Position numbers and translations under genes: made by a program. Source: Pholiota molesta (Eukaryota > Basidiomycota > Agaricomycetes > Agaricales > Strophariaceae). Taken from it: 64,000 nucleotides of DNA. Location of the stretch: the NCBI GenBank assembly GCA_014925825.1, contig JACGCK010000125.1, positions 62,001 through 126,000 of the forward strand. Direction: 5' to 3'. The notes beneath the pieces are model-generated. The model saw only the letters and a program-made list of their open reading frames with translations, did not search any database and was not told the DNA's origin. Positions 34,849-47,149 of the stretch are shown here, piece after piece. Numbering within the stretch: the first letter of the stretch is position 1; every line of letters begins with the position of its first letter.

Positions 34849-36594
34849 TCACTCGGCCTTGAGCCTGTATTGGTCGGCGGGCGACGGAGAGCCTGGCCCT
34901 TCTTGTCGCGGTAGAAGAGGACTTCACCTAGAGACGAAGGGTGAATTTCCGATTACGATTGCAGGAGTATGACGATGCTTACCCTGGTTCTCAACGAACT
35001 GGCATTGGTTATAGCTGTCCCAAAGCCTTGAAGACGGCTTGTCAGAGGACGCGTAGTGGTCGCCGATGAATGCTTTCAAGTGTTGAGTGGCTTCGGGTCC
35101 GTGGTCTATGGAGCAGTTAAGTCAGCTATGATTTGCGTCAATCTTTAGGAAGGAACTACAGAAAGGCATTTTTGGGAAGAACTATTGAAGGACGGAAGAG
35201 TGAGTAAGAACGGCGTCTCGAGGACGAACGGAGGCTTACGTGGTGGACGACTGGTAGTGGGCGACGTCATGGAGGAAGAAGCGTCCTTGCCATCCGAGGA
35301 AGGCCTGTCGACGGTGCGGCAGCACCGCGCTGGAAGTTCCACTCCTTGCCGCGGTAATGGGGCAGAGTCGGGTCGGTGTGATGCAAGTAGGTGATCATGA
35401 TGACTAGCAAGCATCCCAGTCAATATCGAGCAGGTAGTTCGTATGATGATGTAACGCAAACGTACACCAGTGGGACACCTCGAGCCAGGGAAGGCGTAGT
35501 ACTTGATCACGTCGGCGACACCGTAGACGGTGCAGGCGTAGGTGACACCCCAGACCATGAGGGCGATACCGATGTTGGACATGATGACGGCGTTGCGTTG
35601 CGCCTTGGTGAAGAGGATCGAGTTGGGGTCGAAGTGGTTGGTCCATTTTGGATAGGTTTTCTGGCCTGAGACGTTGAAGACTAGATATACAAGTATGAGT
35701 TCGTGCCCGAAACTTAAGAGACGCGTCGAGAGAGAGACATACGAAGGTAAGCGGGAAACGCAAGAACTTGCTGGCGGATGAGCATGTACAAGGTGTAGAT
35801 GGGTGTATCGCCGAAGAGCTCATCCCAATCGATTTCGTGGTTGGGCTTCTCTGGGATGCCAAGATCTTCACGCGTCTTGGGAACGTACACTTCATCGCGC
35901 TCCATCGACGCGTGGTTGGAGTGATGACGGTGGTGAGAAATTCTCCAAGAGAAGTAAGGAGTCCAGAGGAAGGAGTGGGTGATCTGGCGTATTTTGACTC
36001 AATCGACGTTTACAAACCAGTTTTCAGCCATTCAGAACTCACGAATCCGATGACGTCGTTGACGATTTTGTGATCTGAATAAGCGCCGTGTCCGCACTAT
36101 AATTTATCAGTTAGCATCGAAGTAAGCGTGATAAACGATCCAGCGCCTGACCTCATGCCCGATGACCCAGATACCAGTAAAAATCAATCCTTGGAACCAC
36201 CAGCTGTATCGATGTCAATAGCGGTTCGTTTTACGAACTTGGCGCAGAAAGACTCACTAAACGCCCCATGCAGCCCAACGTCCAACCTCAGCGCCAATAG
36301 GACCGAGAGCCTCCTTGGTGGCTGCTGATTGGAAGTAAGGATCGATGTAGGTGGCGAGCGTCCAAGCTGTAGCGGCCAGGAGAAGATCACGGGCGAGGTA
36401 CAGCAGGCCGCGTCTAGTGTCGCGGATAAAGAACTCGGCAGGGATGGCAGCGCGAATCTCCTTCAGCGACCTAAGAATATCGACCCATGAGACTCGAAAA
36501 TCTTAAACATGGATGTAATAAAGCAAACCATGGCATGGGGTGTACGCAGGGAGCGCATCCTCGTTGTACGTCTCGCTTCAGCAATGTGGCCCAT
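34849..36594 (-). CDS. FAD2: Delta-12 fatty-acid desaturase (frame breaks in the assembly)
   Basis: Reading downwards, exons give [37 protein letters not shown] and [17 protein letters not shown] joined to [18 protein letters not shown] (His box HECGH). [23 protein letters not shown] (box HRHH) follows, then [37 protein letters not shown] (membrane segment), [17 protein letters not shown] and HH-FFPKMPF (third box). It ends in LFYRDKKGQ and TGA at 34849-34851. These are the three His boxes of membrane oleate desaturases that make linoleate in the ER. Single bases appear to be missing near 34880, 35250, 35304 and 35315, creating an in-frame stop after FLH-equivalent codons. The N-terminal exon is uncertain; an ATG at 36594 is only one option. 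Confidence 0.8.
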
Positions 36595-36599
36595 GATGG

Positions 36600-38277
36600 T
36601 GGCTTTTCTAGACAAGGATCAAACAGACAGTTCCTTGGACGGTTGTAGGAAGAATGTTGAGTGCTCAGAGCATGTTCGATGTCAGAGTTTAAAAGGGTAG
36701 CCCGTCGTCCATAGGTAGGGTGGGGTAACAGACTTTTTGCGGCCTTGAGCGCGGGAAGCCATAGATTCCTACGCGCGGTAAAAAATTATCAGTATATTCC
36801 GCGGGCACAAACGGGCTGGCTACTAACACTGCTTCCCCCGACGATAAGGCAGATAACTGTTTCGATCAGATCGGCGGACTTGCCAATCAGGTTGGTCTGG
36901 GTGAGTGGTTGGCGGGAGGAGGCGGCCATGGGGGATCAGTGGTAGACTTGGCAAAGGCAGAGTAAACAACACAAACCTCGGGTCGATTTTCTCTATCAAC
37001 TATCCCACAGTTTAATGAGGCGTGTACGGTTACGCGCGGCCTGTTGTCAGTGGAGGACCGTGGACAGATGTGCATGGTCGCGAACGCTGCTGCTTTCCGA
37101 GATTGATATCAGAATTCCATGGATATCAAGGAGATAAAGAAAGAGCTGCTCACCAGCGACGAAGGCGAGATGAGGATGGAGGTCGCTAAGTTTGCCATCG
37201 GCGGTAGGCCCTACGCGCGCTTCTGACCATGCGCCCATGTCATGTCTGCTGGTCTTTCTATTCGACTAGTTGAGGAGTGACAAAGGACATTTGAGCGACT
37301 ATCAGTGAATAGGTGGACACTTGAGTATCAGAAATAGTAAGAGGTGGTCATGAACGTTTGATGAACGGTTGTGTTTTGGCTGACCATCCGGCCCGCCGCG
37401 AACGTCCGAATCGGTCCGACCAGTGATCATCAGAGAGCGCACCAAAAGTTCCAAGACCGGAAAGTAAGTACCTGAGTACGCATTTGCGCTCGAGTGCCCG
37501 CGCGATGTTTCGTGTGTCAACATTATCGGAACGTTATCTTTCTTTTCGCTATGGAATCAAGTATGGCGACGGGCCCACGAAGGCCATGATAAGTATCATG
37601 TTTTTCTAGACAGCGCGAACCATCGATATCCAGCACTGCCAGTGGCAACAACTCAACAGCTTCCCTCACGACAAACGTCGGCGAAGGTGCGCTGAAGAGC
37701 AGGACTCGCTCTCACCCGGGCTGTTTAAATCTCACAAGTCTTGACACGCATTATAGATATCAGGTAAGTACTCATGCCGCTGGTACGGACAATAAAAGGG
37801 TCGAGCTAGATTCGACGGAATCGTGGTGGCACTATGCAGAAGTAGACGCATTCTACATATATATTTCGGTATAATACATATCAAGCGCCCCGCACCAGAT
37901 TTTAGTGCGAACATAAGAAAATTCCACTGCGCTAAACTTTCGACCCGAACTTCAATGCAGATATATTATAGAACACAGCAAGTTTGTCACGTTTAACTTT
38001 CCAGATCTCTACAAGCACCCAGTACTCCTAGCTGCATACGCGGCTAGAATTCTGGTATTCCATCATCTCTGCCCGCTCCGCTAGCAGTCGCCAGTAACAA
38101 TGTGGTCTCGGGCGCATGCCAGCTGGACTGGTGATTGTACAAGTTCTTATTGGTACTGAATGTTTTCTACTGCATTCCATCGTCCAATCAGAATGGGCCT
38201 TACACAACACTGTGAACTCGCATGGAAACGCCCACCACGAAATCAAGGCTGACACAAATCCGCCAGTGTCGGGGGTG
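36600..38277. other. Upstream region of the desaturase, nothing else recognised
   Basis: May contain 5' exons or leader of the desaturase (an alternative ATG at 36762 opens MASRAQGRKKSV but soon stops). From 37000 to 38277 no supportable gene. It ends at the hAT target site. Confidence 0.4.
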
Positions 38278-38285
38278 CTCACTGC
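38278..38285. repeat. hAT target-site duplication, left copy
   Basis: CTCACTGC, repeated exactly at 42305-42312. Eight bases is the standard hAT TSD length. Confidence 0.92.
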
Positions 38286-41200
38286 TAGTGTTTGAAAGTC
38301 CAGTTACAGGACCAGCCAAAGACCGGGACTGGACCGGACCATAACTGATCAGGACCGGAAAATATAGAGACCGATCAAGACCGTGACCGCGGTCCGGTCT
38401 TCGGTCTATCAGCATTTTTGGAAATTCAAGACCGAGAAAAGACCGGCTCAACCAGTCTCAACCGGTCTTCGCAGCTATAAAAGCATACTTGTTTTGCAGC
38501 GTAATTATTTCAACTTGATTTACAGAGACTCAAATAAAAGAAATCTATGTTTCAAAAAATACCGTACGAAAGCGACATGTGACCGCAGCAGTTTGTATTT
38601 ATATCACGACGCGAACTTTCCAAACTCGTCACTCCAGAGACGACATGCCTAGCATTACCCGAACCATCGCTAAAGGCATCGCACCACGGCTCCATGAACC
38701 TAAGGGTAAAGCTAAAGCTCGAGCTCTAGCTCAGGGTAAAGAAAAGAAGGCACGCACAATCAAATCTTCGAAGCACCACAAAAGGCTTGCCAGTGATGGG
38801 TCCGAGAGCGAGGAGAATTCCAATGGTTCAGACTCTGATGACTCGGATTCTGAACCTAAGAAGAAGAAGAAATCCACGAAGCGGCGCCGTATCGAAGAGT
38901 CGGAAGCGGAGATAGAGATTGTCGACGAGGATGGTGAACCGTTGGTGGAGGAAGTGGATGATGTGGATCACAGTCAACTATCTGATCAACAGGAGGTGAG
39001 ATGAATGATTCAATGCTATTTGGATATACGAAACTCACACAAATCTAGAATGACGGCCTAGATGCTCGTCACCACGGTGACGAACTCCAAACGAAGCCTG
39101 TAAAGAAAGATTCGACGCTCGATCTCTTGACGATGATGACCGACAAGGTCACGGTAAAGTTCAAGGTGGCAGGCAACAAGCATGAGACTGAAACAGGACG
39201 ATGGTGCAATACTTGCATGTAAGCTGGTAAATAAGCAAGCCAAAAGATATATCACTTACTTTAACCTAGGACGGATGAGCGCTTCCTCAAATTGCATGGC
39301 AAGCGCAAGGCTTTCCATCTGGGCGGAAACTCGTCATGTCGTCTGCATCTCCGTCAACACTATAATCTGTACAAGGAGAAGTGTGATAAAGCCGGCATAC
39401 CGATTAATCACTGGGCGATTCCACGAGAAATTTGGAAAGTGATGGAGGAGGAAAGAGAGGCGGAAAAGCGTGGTGTACTGACGAAAAAGCAGCAGCAGCA
39501 GCAATTGACCTTCAAGAAAGTGACGGGGCCTCGCGAGTTCACAAGAGCTGGGGTTCTTCATGCCGTTGCGAGCTTCATTGCAACTAATAACCAAGTGAGT
39601 CATCAACAAGATCGCCAGTACCACAACGTAACCAACGCACCTATAGCCCCTCGCCCTTGCTGATAACCCAGCCTTTCGAAATTCCCTTGTCGCGATGAGG
39701 CCAAAATCGACGACCTCCGATCTTCCGACTTCTCACGACGTCAAGGTCCATCTTCACAACGAGTTCGTAAAGCATATGAAAGAGCTGAAAGAATCAATAC
39801 TGGTGAGTCGTTGTCACTTGTCAGAACAGAATGAAGAGATTTAAGTACTTAACTGAGCAGGCATCGCCGGGACGAGTAGCAATCACTCAGGATTCGTGGT
39901 CGGCTGATACAACAAAGATGGGGTTTCTGGGAGTGACAGCGCACTGGATCGAGGTTAAAGATGGTAAATGGAAGATGAGAGCGGCGGTGATTGGGTTCAA
40001 GGCGTTGTCAGGTGCCCATACTGGGGAGAACCTTGGGAGGTACACGGTGGGTTTGCTCGACCGAGTTGGGATCATGAGCAAAAAGAGTTCGAAGGTACGT
40101 ATCACGAGCTATCACGCGCATGAGTCGTGATCAGATTGTTGATTCTGATGTCATCGCTTTAGCTCTCTGCCGCAACGTTAGATAACACCGGAAATAATAA
40201 CACGACTTGCAGGACGATTGAGGATACTCACCGACGTCGAGGCCTTGAGTGGAATAGTGCCGAACAACAGCTACCGTACGTCCTTTCTTTACTATCTTGA
40301 ACTTGTCACATGTTGAAGAACGTCTTGCAGTTGTCTAGCACATGTCGTCAACCTTGCGAATGTGGACGTTATGTCCCACATCACAAAGATCGCAGCTGTC
40401 GAAAACGCAACAGCCATTTGGGAATATGATCCCACCCGAACTGACAACCGTGTTTTAGGCGGCTCATTGGATGTTATCGCCGCCATCCGTACCCTTGCTA
40501 TCAAGGTATGTAACTACATCAGATCTATGTACTCATAGCTCATGCATCGTCTCACTCACAGATTCAAGCGTCCGGACAGCGCATCGAATGCTTCCACAAC
40601 ACGCAAATCCGTTGTGGACTATCTCAGCCCGTGAAAATTCCGTTGCACAGTAACATTCGATGGGGAACCGCGTACAAGATGTTGGACCAGGCAAACAATC
40701 TCCGTCAGGTAAGCAATCAAACAATCTCTGTTCATCTATCTAACATCTAGTAGCCTATCACCCTGTTCTTAACATCAGCTGATGAGCTGTACGGTCCCAT
40801 CACTTCCATACGGCACGATAACCGTCTCATGAAACATATACCATGGTCAGCATTCAAGATGGTCGAACAGGATTGGAAGAGAGTCATCGACGCACGCGAT
40901 ATACTCGGTGTAAGCTTCTTGTTTCATTTCCATCACTTCGTGTACATTTGCTCAGTCATATAACAGGATTCAAATCGGATCCAACAGTATTTCTCCTCTG
41001 AAAAGCAACCAACACTCTGGCGAGCGCTCCCCGCGCTTGAAGAGCTTCAATCGGCATGGGAGAAGAAGCGTGACAGTCCAAGATATTCGCTATACAAGGA
41101 CGCCCTCGGCGATGGGTTGGAAAAGCTCAGGAAGTATTATTCACGGCTCGACGACAAGCCGTGCTTTACCCTAGCACTTGGTAAGACTTGATTCAATTGG

Positions 41201-42304
41201 TGGCCGGCCATATATTAACAAAGATCTTTCAGTTCTTCATCCGTACTACAAACTCGCATACATCAAATCAGCATGGGGCGGTCCAAAAGAGCAAGCCGCA
41301 GAGATCGCGGCAGGAAATCCTGATGCCAAGGACTGGCAGGATGAAGCCAAACAGCTCGTTGAGCGAACGGTAAGCTGTTTCGATTCAATTCTACTTCACC
41401 GACGACACTAACTACTTGTATATAATTACAAGATGGCACAATACTACAAAGATCGCCCGAGCGCTACGACTGGCGCTACTAACCCGAACGAAGAGTCCGT
41501 GGTTGCCGCCGAACAGTCAGAATTCGACAAGTATCGAGAAACCTTGCTCTCTGACGACGCAGAAGAAGGGTGGGCATCCGAGTTACGCCGCTATGTTGGT
41601 AAGATGCAGCGAGATATAAAGAAGGACACGGATCTCGTTGAATGGTGGCAGGTACGATCTTTCATTCCCTCTACATCATTCCATGCACTTATTATCATTG
41701 TATAGAACCATGCTGATTTATTTCCGACCCTCGCGCGTATCGCGCTTGACATCCTTCCTGCTCAAGCGTCGTCAGTCCCATGCGAGCGTGTATTCTCTGG
41801 CAGTAAGCAGATTGCAACGGATCGCCGCGCACGCTTGGGCCCCGTTGTATTCGAAGAGCTCGTTATAATGAAATCGGCATGGGGACCCGATCTCTACGAT
41901 ATGGCTGCATGGAACCATGCTGATTATGAGGAGGTTGCTAGCTTTGACTACGAGGAGATGCTCGCTAATGATGTAGATTGTTCGGTATGGGATAAGGAAA
42001 CGGTACAGTTCGATGATTGGGATTGATACATTGGTAGAGATATAATGTAACTTACAACATATATATCTATTTTACTGAATATCTATATCTCAAGACCAGT
42101 CCTAACCAGTTGATAACTGGTCTTAACTGGTCTCAACCGTAACTGGTTGAGACCGGTCTTGTAACCGCTCAAGACCGCACTGGACCGGTCTACATTGGTC
42201 CGGTCCGGTTTTTGGTGATATCTGAACTTGTAAAGACCGGTCTCGGTCCCGGTCCAAGCCCTTTGAGGGCAAAAAACCGGACCGGACCGGACTTCCAAAC
42301 ACTA
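38286..42304 (+). mobile_element. Complete hAT transposon, 4,019 bp
   Basis: Termini are TAGTGTTTGAAAGTCC at the left and the complement of TAGTGTTTGGAAGTCC at the right, flanked by an exact 8-bp TSD (CTCACTGC). About 180-230 bp inside each end are packed with GACCGG/CCGGTC words, probable subterminal transposase sites. A single spliced transposase gene fills the interior. The intact TSD, matching ends and open transposase suggest a recent insertion that could still be active. It sits between FAD2 and SDR without breaking either. Confidence 0.95.
38645..42026 (+). CDS. hAT transposase with BED-like zinc finger
   Basis: More than ten exons with clean GT-AG borders read in one frame from ATG 38645 to TGA 42024-42026. 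The order is a basic/acidic nuclear N-terminus (KKKKKSTKRRRIEESEAE), then a BED-like finger (RWCNTC...SSCRLHLRQHY) split by an intron near 39220. ITQDSWSADTTKMGFLGVTAHW (first catalytic Asp region), CLAHVVNLANVDVM, and the alpha-helical part with VLHPYYKLAYIKSAW follow. The C-terminal dimerisation block is HADLFPTLARIALDILPAQASSVPCERVFSG. No stop or shift was found. The enzyme would cut at the TAGTG termini and generate the 8-bp TSD seen. Confidence 0.9.
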
Positions 42305-42312
42305 CTCACTGC

Positions 42313-43296
42313 TCCGCGTAGCGGCGTAGGATAAGGCATTTACAGGTATAGCCCTATCAGGAGACAAACCAAATCGCTCTATGCTACAATTGCGCTGCGG
42401 ACCCGCGGCCGCAGATCATTGCTCCTCGGAATTGATTGCCAGCGCGTATATCTTTGGAGCTAGGATATGCCTATAGGCTCGTAGAACGACGACATATGTG
42501 GATTTGCCGCGCCCATCGTTTGACGTACCGCCCATTGCTCTTTGATTTTCGCCATCCGGAGCAGGCCGCACAGACCATCTTCATGTTGCGGCAGGTCCTC
42601 GGATCCGAACAGTCGCGTTTTGCGTGCGCGTATCTACAATCTTGTTGCTTGTATGTTTGTTGTCACCTCAAAATGGCGGTCTCGGGGAATAGCGACTCAG
42701 AATATTTTATGGTAGAGTTTCCGTTTCCTCACGTATTCGCATAAGTATCGCCTGCGAGCCATAATGCATAACATTTTGAAAGTCTGCAAATGCTCTATCG
42801 CTCTATGATCTCCGAGTTGCCGCCAAGTCGTTCGTTGCGCAAGCGTCGATTGGAAGCATGATTGAGCAGAGAATAAAAATCAGAAGATAATATTCCAATC
42901 GATAACGTCTATACCCTTCCGCTTTTAATTCCTTTGGTAGTCGCGGCACCTTGCTCGTTCAGTAGACAATGCGACGGAAAAGATGATCTGCTCAGAGTGG
43001 GAAGATGGCTAAAATTAGACGCAGAGCAGTTGCCGAGAAGCCGGCTTGTAACCCTCTCGGTTGAGCAAGAATGCCGCCAACATGTCTTCTCTCCTCTGCT
43101 CCCTTCTATCCATTTCACCTCGCCATCGATTCTCGAATCATACCCACATACAACACACAATGATTCGTCAACTTGATTGCTCTGCAAATCTCCATATACT
43201 CGCTGCAATTTACGCTTAAAAAGCACCGTATGCTCACAATGTCAAACCATCCCACTCACCTACTCTCAACACTACCACCCCTTATCGTTCTTCGAC
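42313..43296. other. Intergenic, upstream of SDR
   Basis: No supportable gene. Short frames at 42436-42744 (plus) and 42909-43226 (minus) lack motifs. The last 100 bases are C-rich with 'ctcacc..ctcaacactaccacc', a typical pyrimidine-rich fungal 5' leader before the SDR ATG. Confidence 0.4.
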
Positions 43297-44303
43297 ATGC
43301 CTTCTTGGTTGATTACTGGCGCTAACAGAGGTATCGGCTACCACCTCACGGACATCCTCGTGAGTATTCCCTGCTCCCGCTAGTTTCATTGCCGAGAGCA
43401 CGTCAAAGACTCAATCGCGATTTGTTATTGTCGAATAGGCCAAGAACGAGGCCAACGTGGTCATCGCCGCCACTCGTAGCCTTGATGCGCCCGAGCTTCA
43501 AGCTCTCGCTGCTAAGCACTCCAACGTCAAGGTCGTCCAGCTCGACATCAGTAACCAGGAGAGCGTCGACAAGGCTGTCGAGACTGCCACCCCGCTCCTT
43601 CCCAACGGACTCGACTACCTCGTCAACAACGCTGGCAAGAACCCCCAACCCAACACCTCGTTCGAGGAGCTGTACGTTCTCGTTTTTTTCGCTCTTCCTC
43701 TGTGACGTTGCTCATGCCCCTTGATAACAGCGACCTTGACGAATTCGCGGATGAGATCACCTTCAGCAGCGTCGCTCCTCTGCGCGTCTCCCGCGCGTTC
43801 CTGCCCCTTATCAAGAAGTCCGAGATCAAGAAGATCATCTTTATCAGCTCCGTACTCGCCTCTTCCCAGATCACCTTCATGATGGCTGGCCAATTCAACG
43901 CGTACTCTGTTGCTAAGGCTTCCCTTAACATGTACGTTTACTGTTACTATATCGTTCTGCGAAAGGTTGCTGACGTTTCGTTTCTTTGTCACTCTGCAGG
44001 CTCGCTCACAAGTGGGCTGCTACCCTCAAGTACGAGGGCATCAGCACCGCCGCTATCCACCCTGGTACGTATATACGCCGCCCATCGTATTGTATCTCGA
44101 TATTTATATAACGGAATGTTGCAGGATGGTCGCAGACCCCTCTCGGCGAAGGTATCAACGACTGGATGGCCAAGTATGCTCCACATGTACCCCACTTCCC
44201 CCCTGAGGCCGCTGCTGGCAACGTCATCAAGATCTCCGAGGCGCTGACCCTCGAGAAGACTGGCGCCTTCTGGCACTTCGACGGCACCAACTTGCCCTGG
44301 TAA
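43297..44303 (+). CDS. Short-chain dehydrogenase/reductase
   Basis: Five exons: 43297-43359, 43439-43671, 43731-43931, 44000-44064 and 44125-44303, giving 246 residues. TGANRGIG at residues 8-15 is the dinucleotide-binding motif. NNAG lies at about 84-87, the catalytic Ser region IFISSVLAS near 135-143, and YSVAK at about 157-161 holds the Tyr and Lys of the active site. Length and motif spacing fit a classical cytosolic NAD(P)-dependent SDR. The substrate is not predictable. A relic of its last two exons lies at 8785-9036 on the other strand, next to an F-box gene as here, so this is the intact member of a duplicated pair. Confidence 0.92.
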
Positions 44304-44830
44304 ATTGTCCGTTTGTTGTATGAGTATCTAGGTTGATACCTCGTATGTGTGTATTATTATATAACGTTGATTCTTTTCGTGAATTTCTCTGTCATTGAGC
44401 TGCGGAATAGAGATTCCATGTTCATAAGATACCTCTGAAACATATCGGGCTCAATTTATGATCTCAGTTCATTCAGACGCGCTTTTTTTAGAACTCATTC
44501 TAAGCAAATGTTCCTCGCGCTGGCTCAACGCTGGCTACTTATGTGGGGGACGAGAAAGTAAATACCAAGTGCGATTGGACATATGGTCCATGGGCAACAC
44601 ATAGTCTTCCAAAAAATGCGGCGCACCTGCACATCTACCAGCGCCGTTTGTGGATGCACTTCAAGGTAGATGGGAGAATTTAAACGTCGACGATGGTTAT
44701 CATTTTTGGCCGCCACGAAAAGTAAACATGACCCAAATAATGAACGCATGCAACACGCATGCCCACTCTTCGCGTCCTGGCTCTCCTGTATAATCACCCT
44801 TTTTCGTCGACTTAACTCTTCTACTGCCTA
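44304..44830. other. SDR-F-box intergenic region
   Basis: SDR 3' flank and F-box promoter region; no gene or clear element seen. Confidence 0.4.
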
Positions 44831-46252
44831 ATGTCATCAATGCTAGCTGCAAGCCCTATCAGTACGATCAACTACGACGTTCTTAAGGAGATTTTCGTTC
44901 ACTGTCTCCCCGAATATGCGCTCGCGCGATCGGCAGACGAACAACCGAACGTAAAGATCGCTCCGTTGCTTCTATGTCAGGTGTGCTCTTCCTGGCGATC
45001 AGTCGCACTCGTATCACCCAGATTATGGTCTCATCTATGCTATTCATTCACTGTCTGCTTTGTGCATGAGGCGAACAAACTGGAATACAAATTGCTCGCA
45101 CGTGAAGTAGAATTTCTGCAGTGGTGGAGAGAAAACCAACGTGCGATACCTCCGTTTCTCCGCCTTTCTGTCAAAGGGAACGCCCGCACAACATATACTG
45201 GCGAGCTGGCGCAGGGCGGGATGGATTATGTCCTGGAATATGCAGCATCAGCGCAGTACCTCTCGCTTTCTCCGTGCTTCTGGACGCAAATTCACAAGAG
45301 GAGCGAAGCTGGCTATGCATTCGTGCCCTCACAGCTACATACATTGGTAAGGTACGGAGGGGGATCAGGAAGAGGCGGTATGGGGTTGGGTTACTCTTTC
45401 TTTCAAGCCCAAGTGCTTTTTCAACCCGGAAACCTGCGGCGAATATCCATTGATGAATATCGTTTTCGAATAGAGCCCAGCACTATTCCCCTATTTTGGT
45501 CGACGCTGACCCATATTTCGGTGGGCGAAATCGAGACATCCCTCACGTACTGGTTCGTCCTCCTCCGTGGACTTCCGCAACTGGAATGGGCGAACTTCAG
45601 TATGGAGGAACCACGCGACCACAAGCACTGCAATCCACACAACGTCATCACCCTTCGACACCTCTCCACGCTGTCCATCGCGATGACCGACAACGAAGAA
45701 TACTCGAAACACGCACCATTCAGCGCACTCTTCAGGAATGTCCAGCTGCCTGCCGTCCGCACCCTCTCGTTATCCTGGGACTTTTATCGGCCAGGGAGTA
45801 ATTGCTACATCGCCGGCGAGCTCGCCGCCGTTCTCAAATCTGCGCCCACCGTGACGACGCTCATGCTTGCGGATCAATTCATTGAGATGGGCCATCCGGC
45901 GCACGATGCGGAACGAGATGTAGAGCCGATCTGGAAGCACACCACGCACTTGGCGGAGCTGCGACTGGAGGCGCCCGGCTGCAGCAAGCGGGTGGACCAT
46001 TCGCTCTGGGATATGCTGTTCACGGAGGGTCGATGGCTGGATTTACAGGACAGGGCATGCCCCGTGCGGGTGGTCACGATTGCCGATCCTGGGCGGCGTG
46101 GTATCGCCGGTTCAGATCACTCTTTTACGCCAAAAATTCCACTCAAACGGAAACTTGCTCGGAAGGCACCGAATATCGCGTTCCGATTCACTTCGCAATC
46201 AGGGAATGAAAAGATCGAGAAATACATGGAAGAATGGGACGAAAGTACGTGA
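44831..46252 (+). CDS. F-box protein (right-arm copy)
   Basis: A single-exon frame of 473 codons starting MSSMLAASPISTINYDVLKEIF. The F-box-like region covers about residues 12-60 (NYDVLKEIFVHCLPEY, then CQVCSSWRSVALVSPRLWSHLC). The C-terminal leucine-rich part (for example TLTHISVGEIE, LPAVRTLSLSWDF) aligns throughout with the protein at 6932-8386. It probably serves as a substrate adapter of an SCF ubiquitin ligase. SDR lies upstream and the nucleotidyltransferase downstream, the same neighbourhood as on the left arm but in the opposite orientation. Confidence 0.88.
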   Translation: MSSMLAASPISTINYDVLKEIFVHCLPEYALARSADEQPNVKIAPLLLCQVCSSWRSVALVSPRLWSHLCYSFTVCFVHEANKLEYKLLAREVEFLQWWRENQRAIPPFLRLSVKGNARTTYTGELAQGGMDYVLEYAASAQYLSLSPCFWTQIHKRSEAGYAFVPSQLHTLVRYGGGSGRGGMGLGYSFFQAQVLFQPGNLRRISIDEYRFRIEPSTIPLFWSTLTHISVGEIETSLTYWFVLLRGLPQLEWANFSMEEPRDHKHCNPHNVITLRHLSTLSIAMTDNEEYSKHAPFSALFRNVQLPAVRTLSLSWDFYRPGSNCYIAGELAAVLKSAPTVTTLMLADQFIEMGHPAHDAERDVEPIWKHTTHLAELRLEAPGCSKRVDHSLWDMLFTEGRWLDLQDRACPVRVVTIADPGRRGIAGSDHSFTPKIPLKRKLARKAPNIAFRFTSQSGNEKIEKYMEEWDEST

Positions 46253-47140
46253 TAGATTCATTTGCAGTTTCATTATTTCGATGTATGCTCGTTACATTAA
46301 ACATTTGCATTACATTCTGCCGATTAATTGATGTAAGTACCTCGAGGTCAATTTCATTCAATGTGAATGCGTAGCTAGCATATGTGCTGTAAGCCTGTAT
46401 ATATCTATGGATCAACTTCATATATACTTAAGGATTGATCGATAGCCACAATAAATCGACGTCTAGCATGCCCATTTTATCATGCATTAAGCAAACAGTG
46501 ACGAACAACCGCCGCTCGCTCGCTCATCGGCAAATTTTCGACGACATGCGGGGCCTTGGTTCTTCCACAAAAAATAGAAGGATCTCCATCGCGAAATTAG
46601 GAGTAGAAGGTTGCACTTGTGCTTACAATAAATATGACACTTATTTATGATAATGATAAGTATCCTATCGCAAACAATGCATCGATGTCCTGCAAATGTC
46701 ACCTGAGACATACCACGGAGGAAGCATCAACAAAATGAAGCCAACCGGCGACACGAAGAGCGACATAGGCTCACCTTGAATGATGCAGAACCTAGTGATC
46801 GCTCATAGTTTGAACCATGTGCGGACGCGACCGCCGCCGTTCCGTCAATCGGCGGCGCTCATGGTTGGTTGTTAAATGTAACAAGCAGAGAGTCCGCGAA
46901 TTTCTTGCGGCCCACTCGTCAGAATAATCTCTACGCGACACTGAGATATTTAACTGATGTATTCGAACCTTTGCTGTCAGCGCAAACTCACAAATGGGTG
47001 GTACATTACTACATCGCACTCGCACTTTGAGTTGGTTGGGGATAACAGTCCGAGGCTTGGCTATGCGGCTCCTCAAAGGCTTGTCCCACTTGCAAACGTG
47101 ACGAATCGATGTGTTCCAAGCGATTACTTTCTCAATGAAA
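46253..47140. other. Intergenic, nothing recognised
   Basis: No exon chain, repeat or motif that can be supported; moderately AT-rich. Frames at 46487-46711 and 46792-47076 (minus) have no known features. Confidence 0.4.
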
Positions 47141-47149
47141 GTCTCCGTC

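Noticed and set aside
42080..42300. GACCGG-rich stretch as a centromeric or satellite repeat
   Set aside because: The same words occur at the other end of the hAT element within its TIRs.
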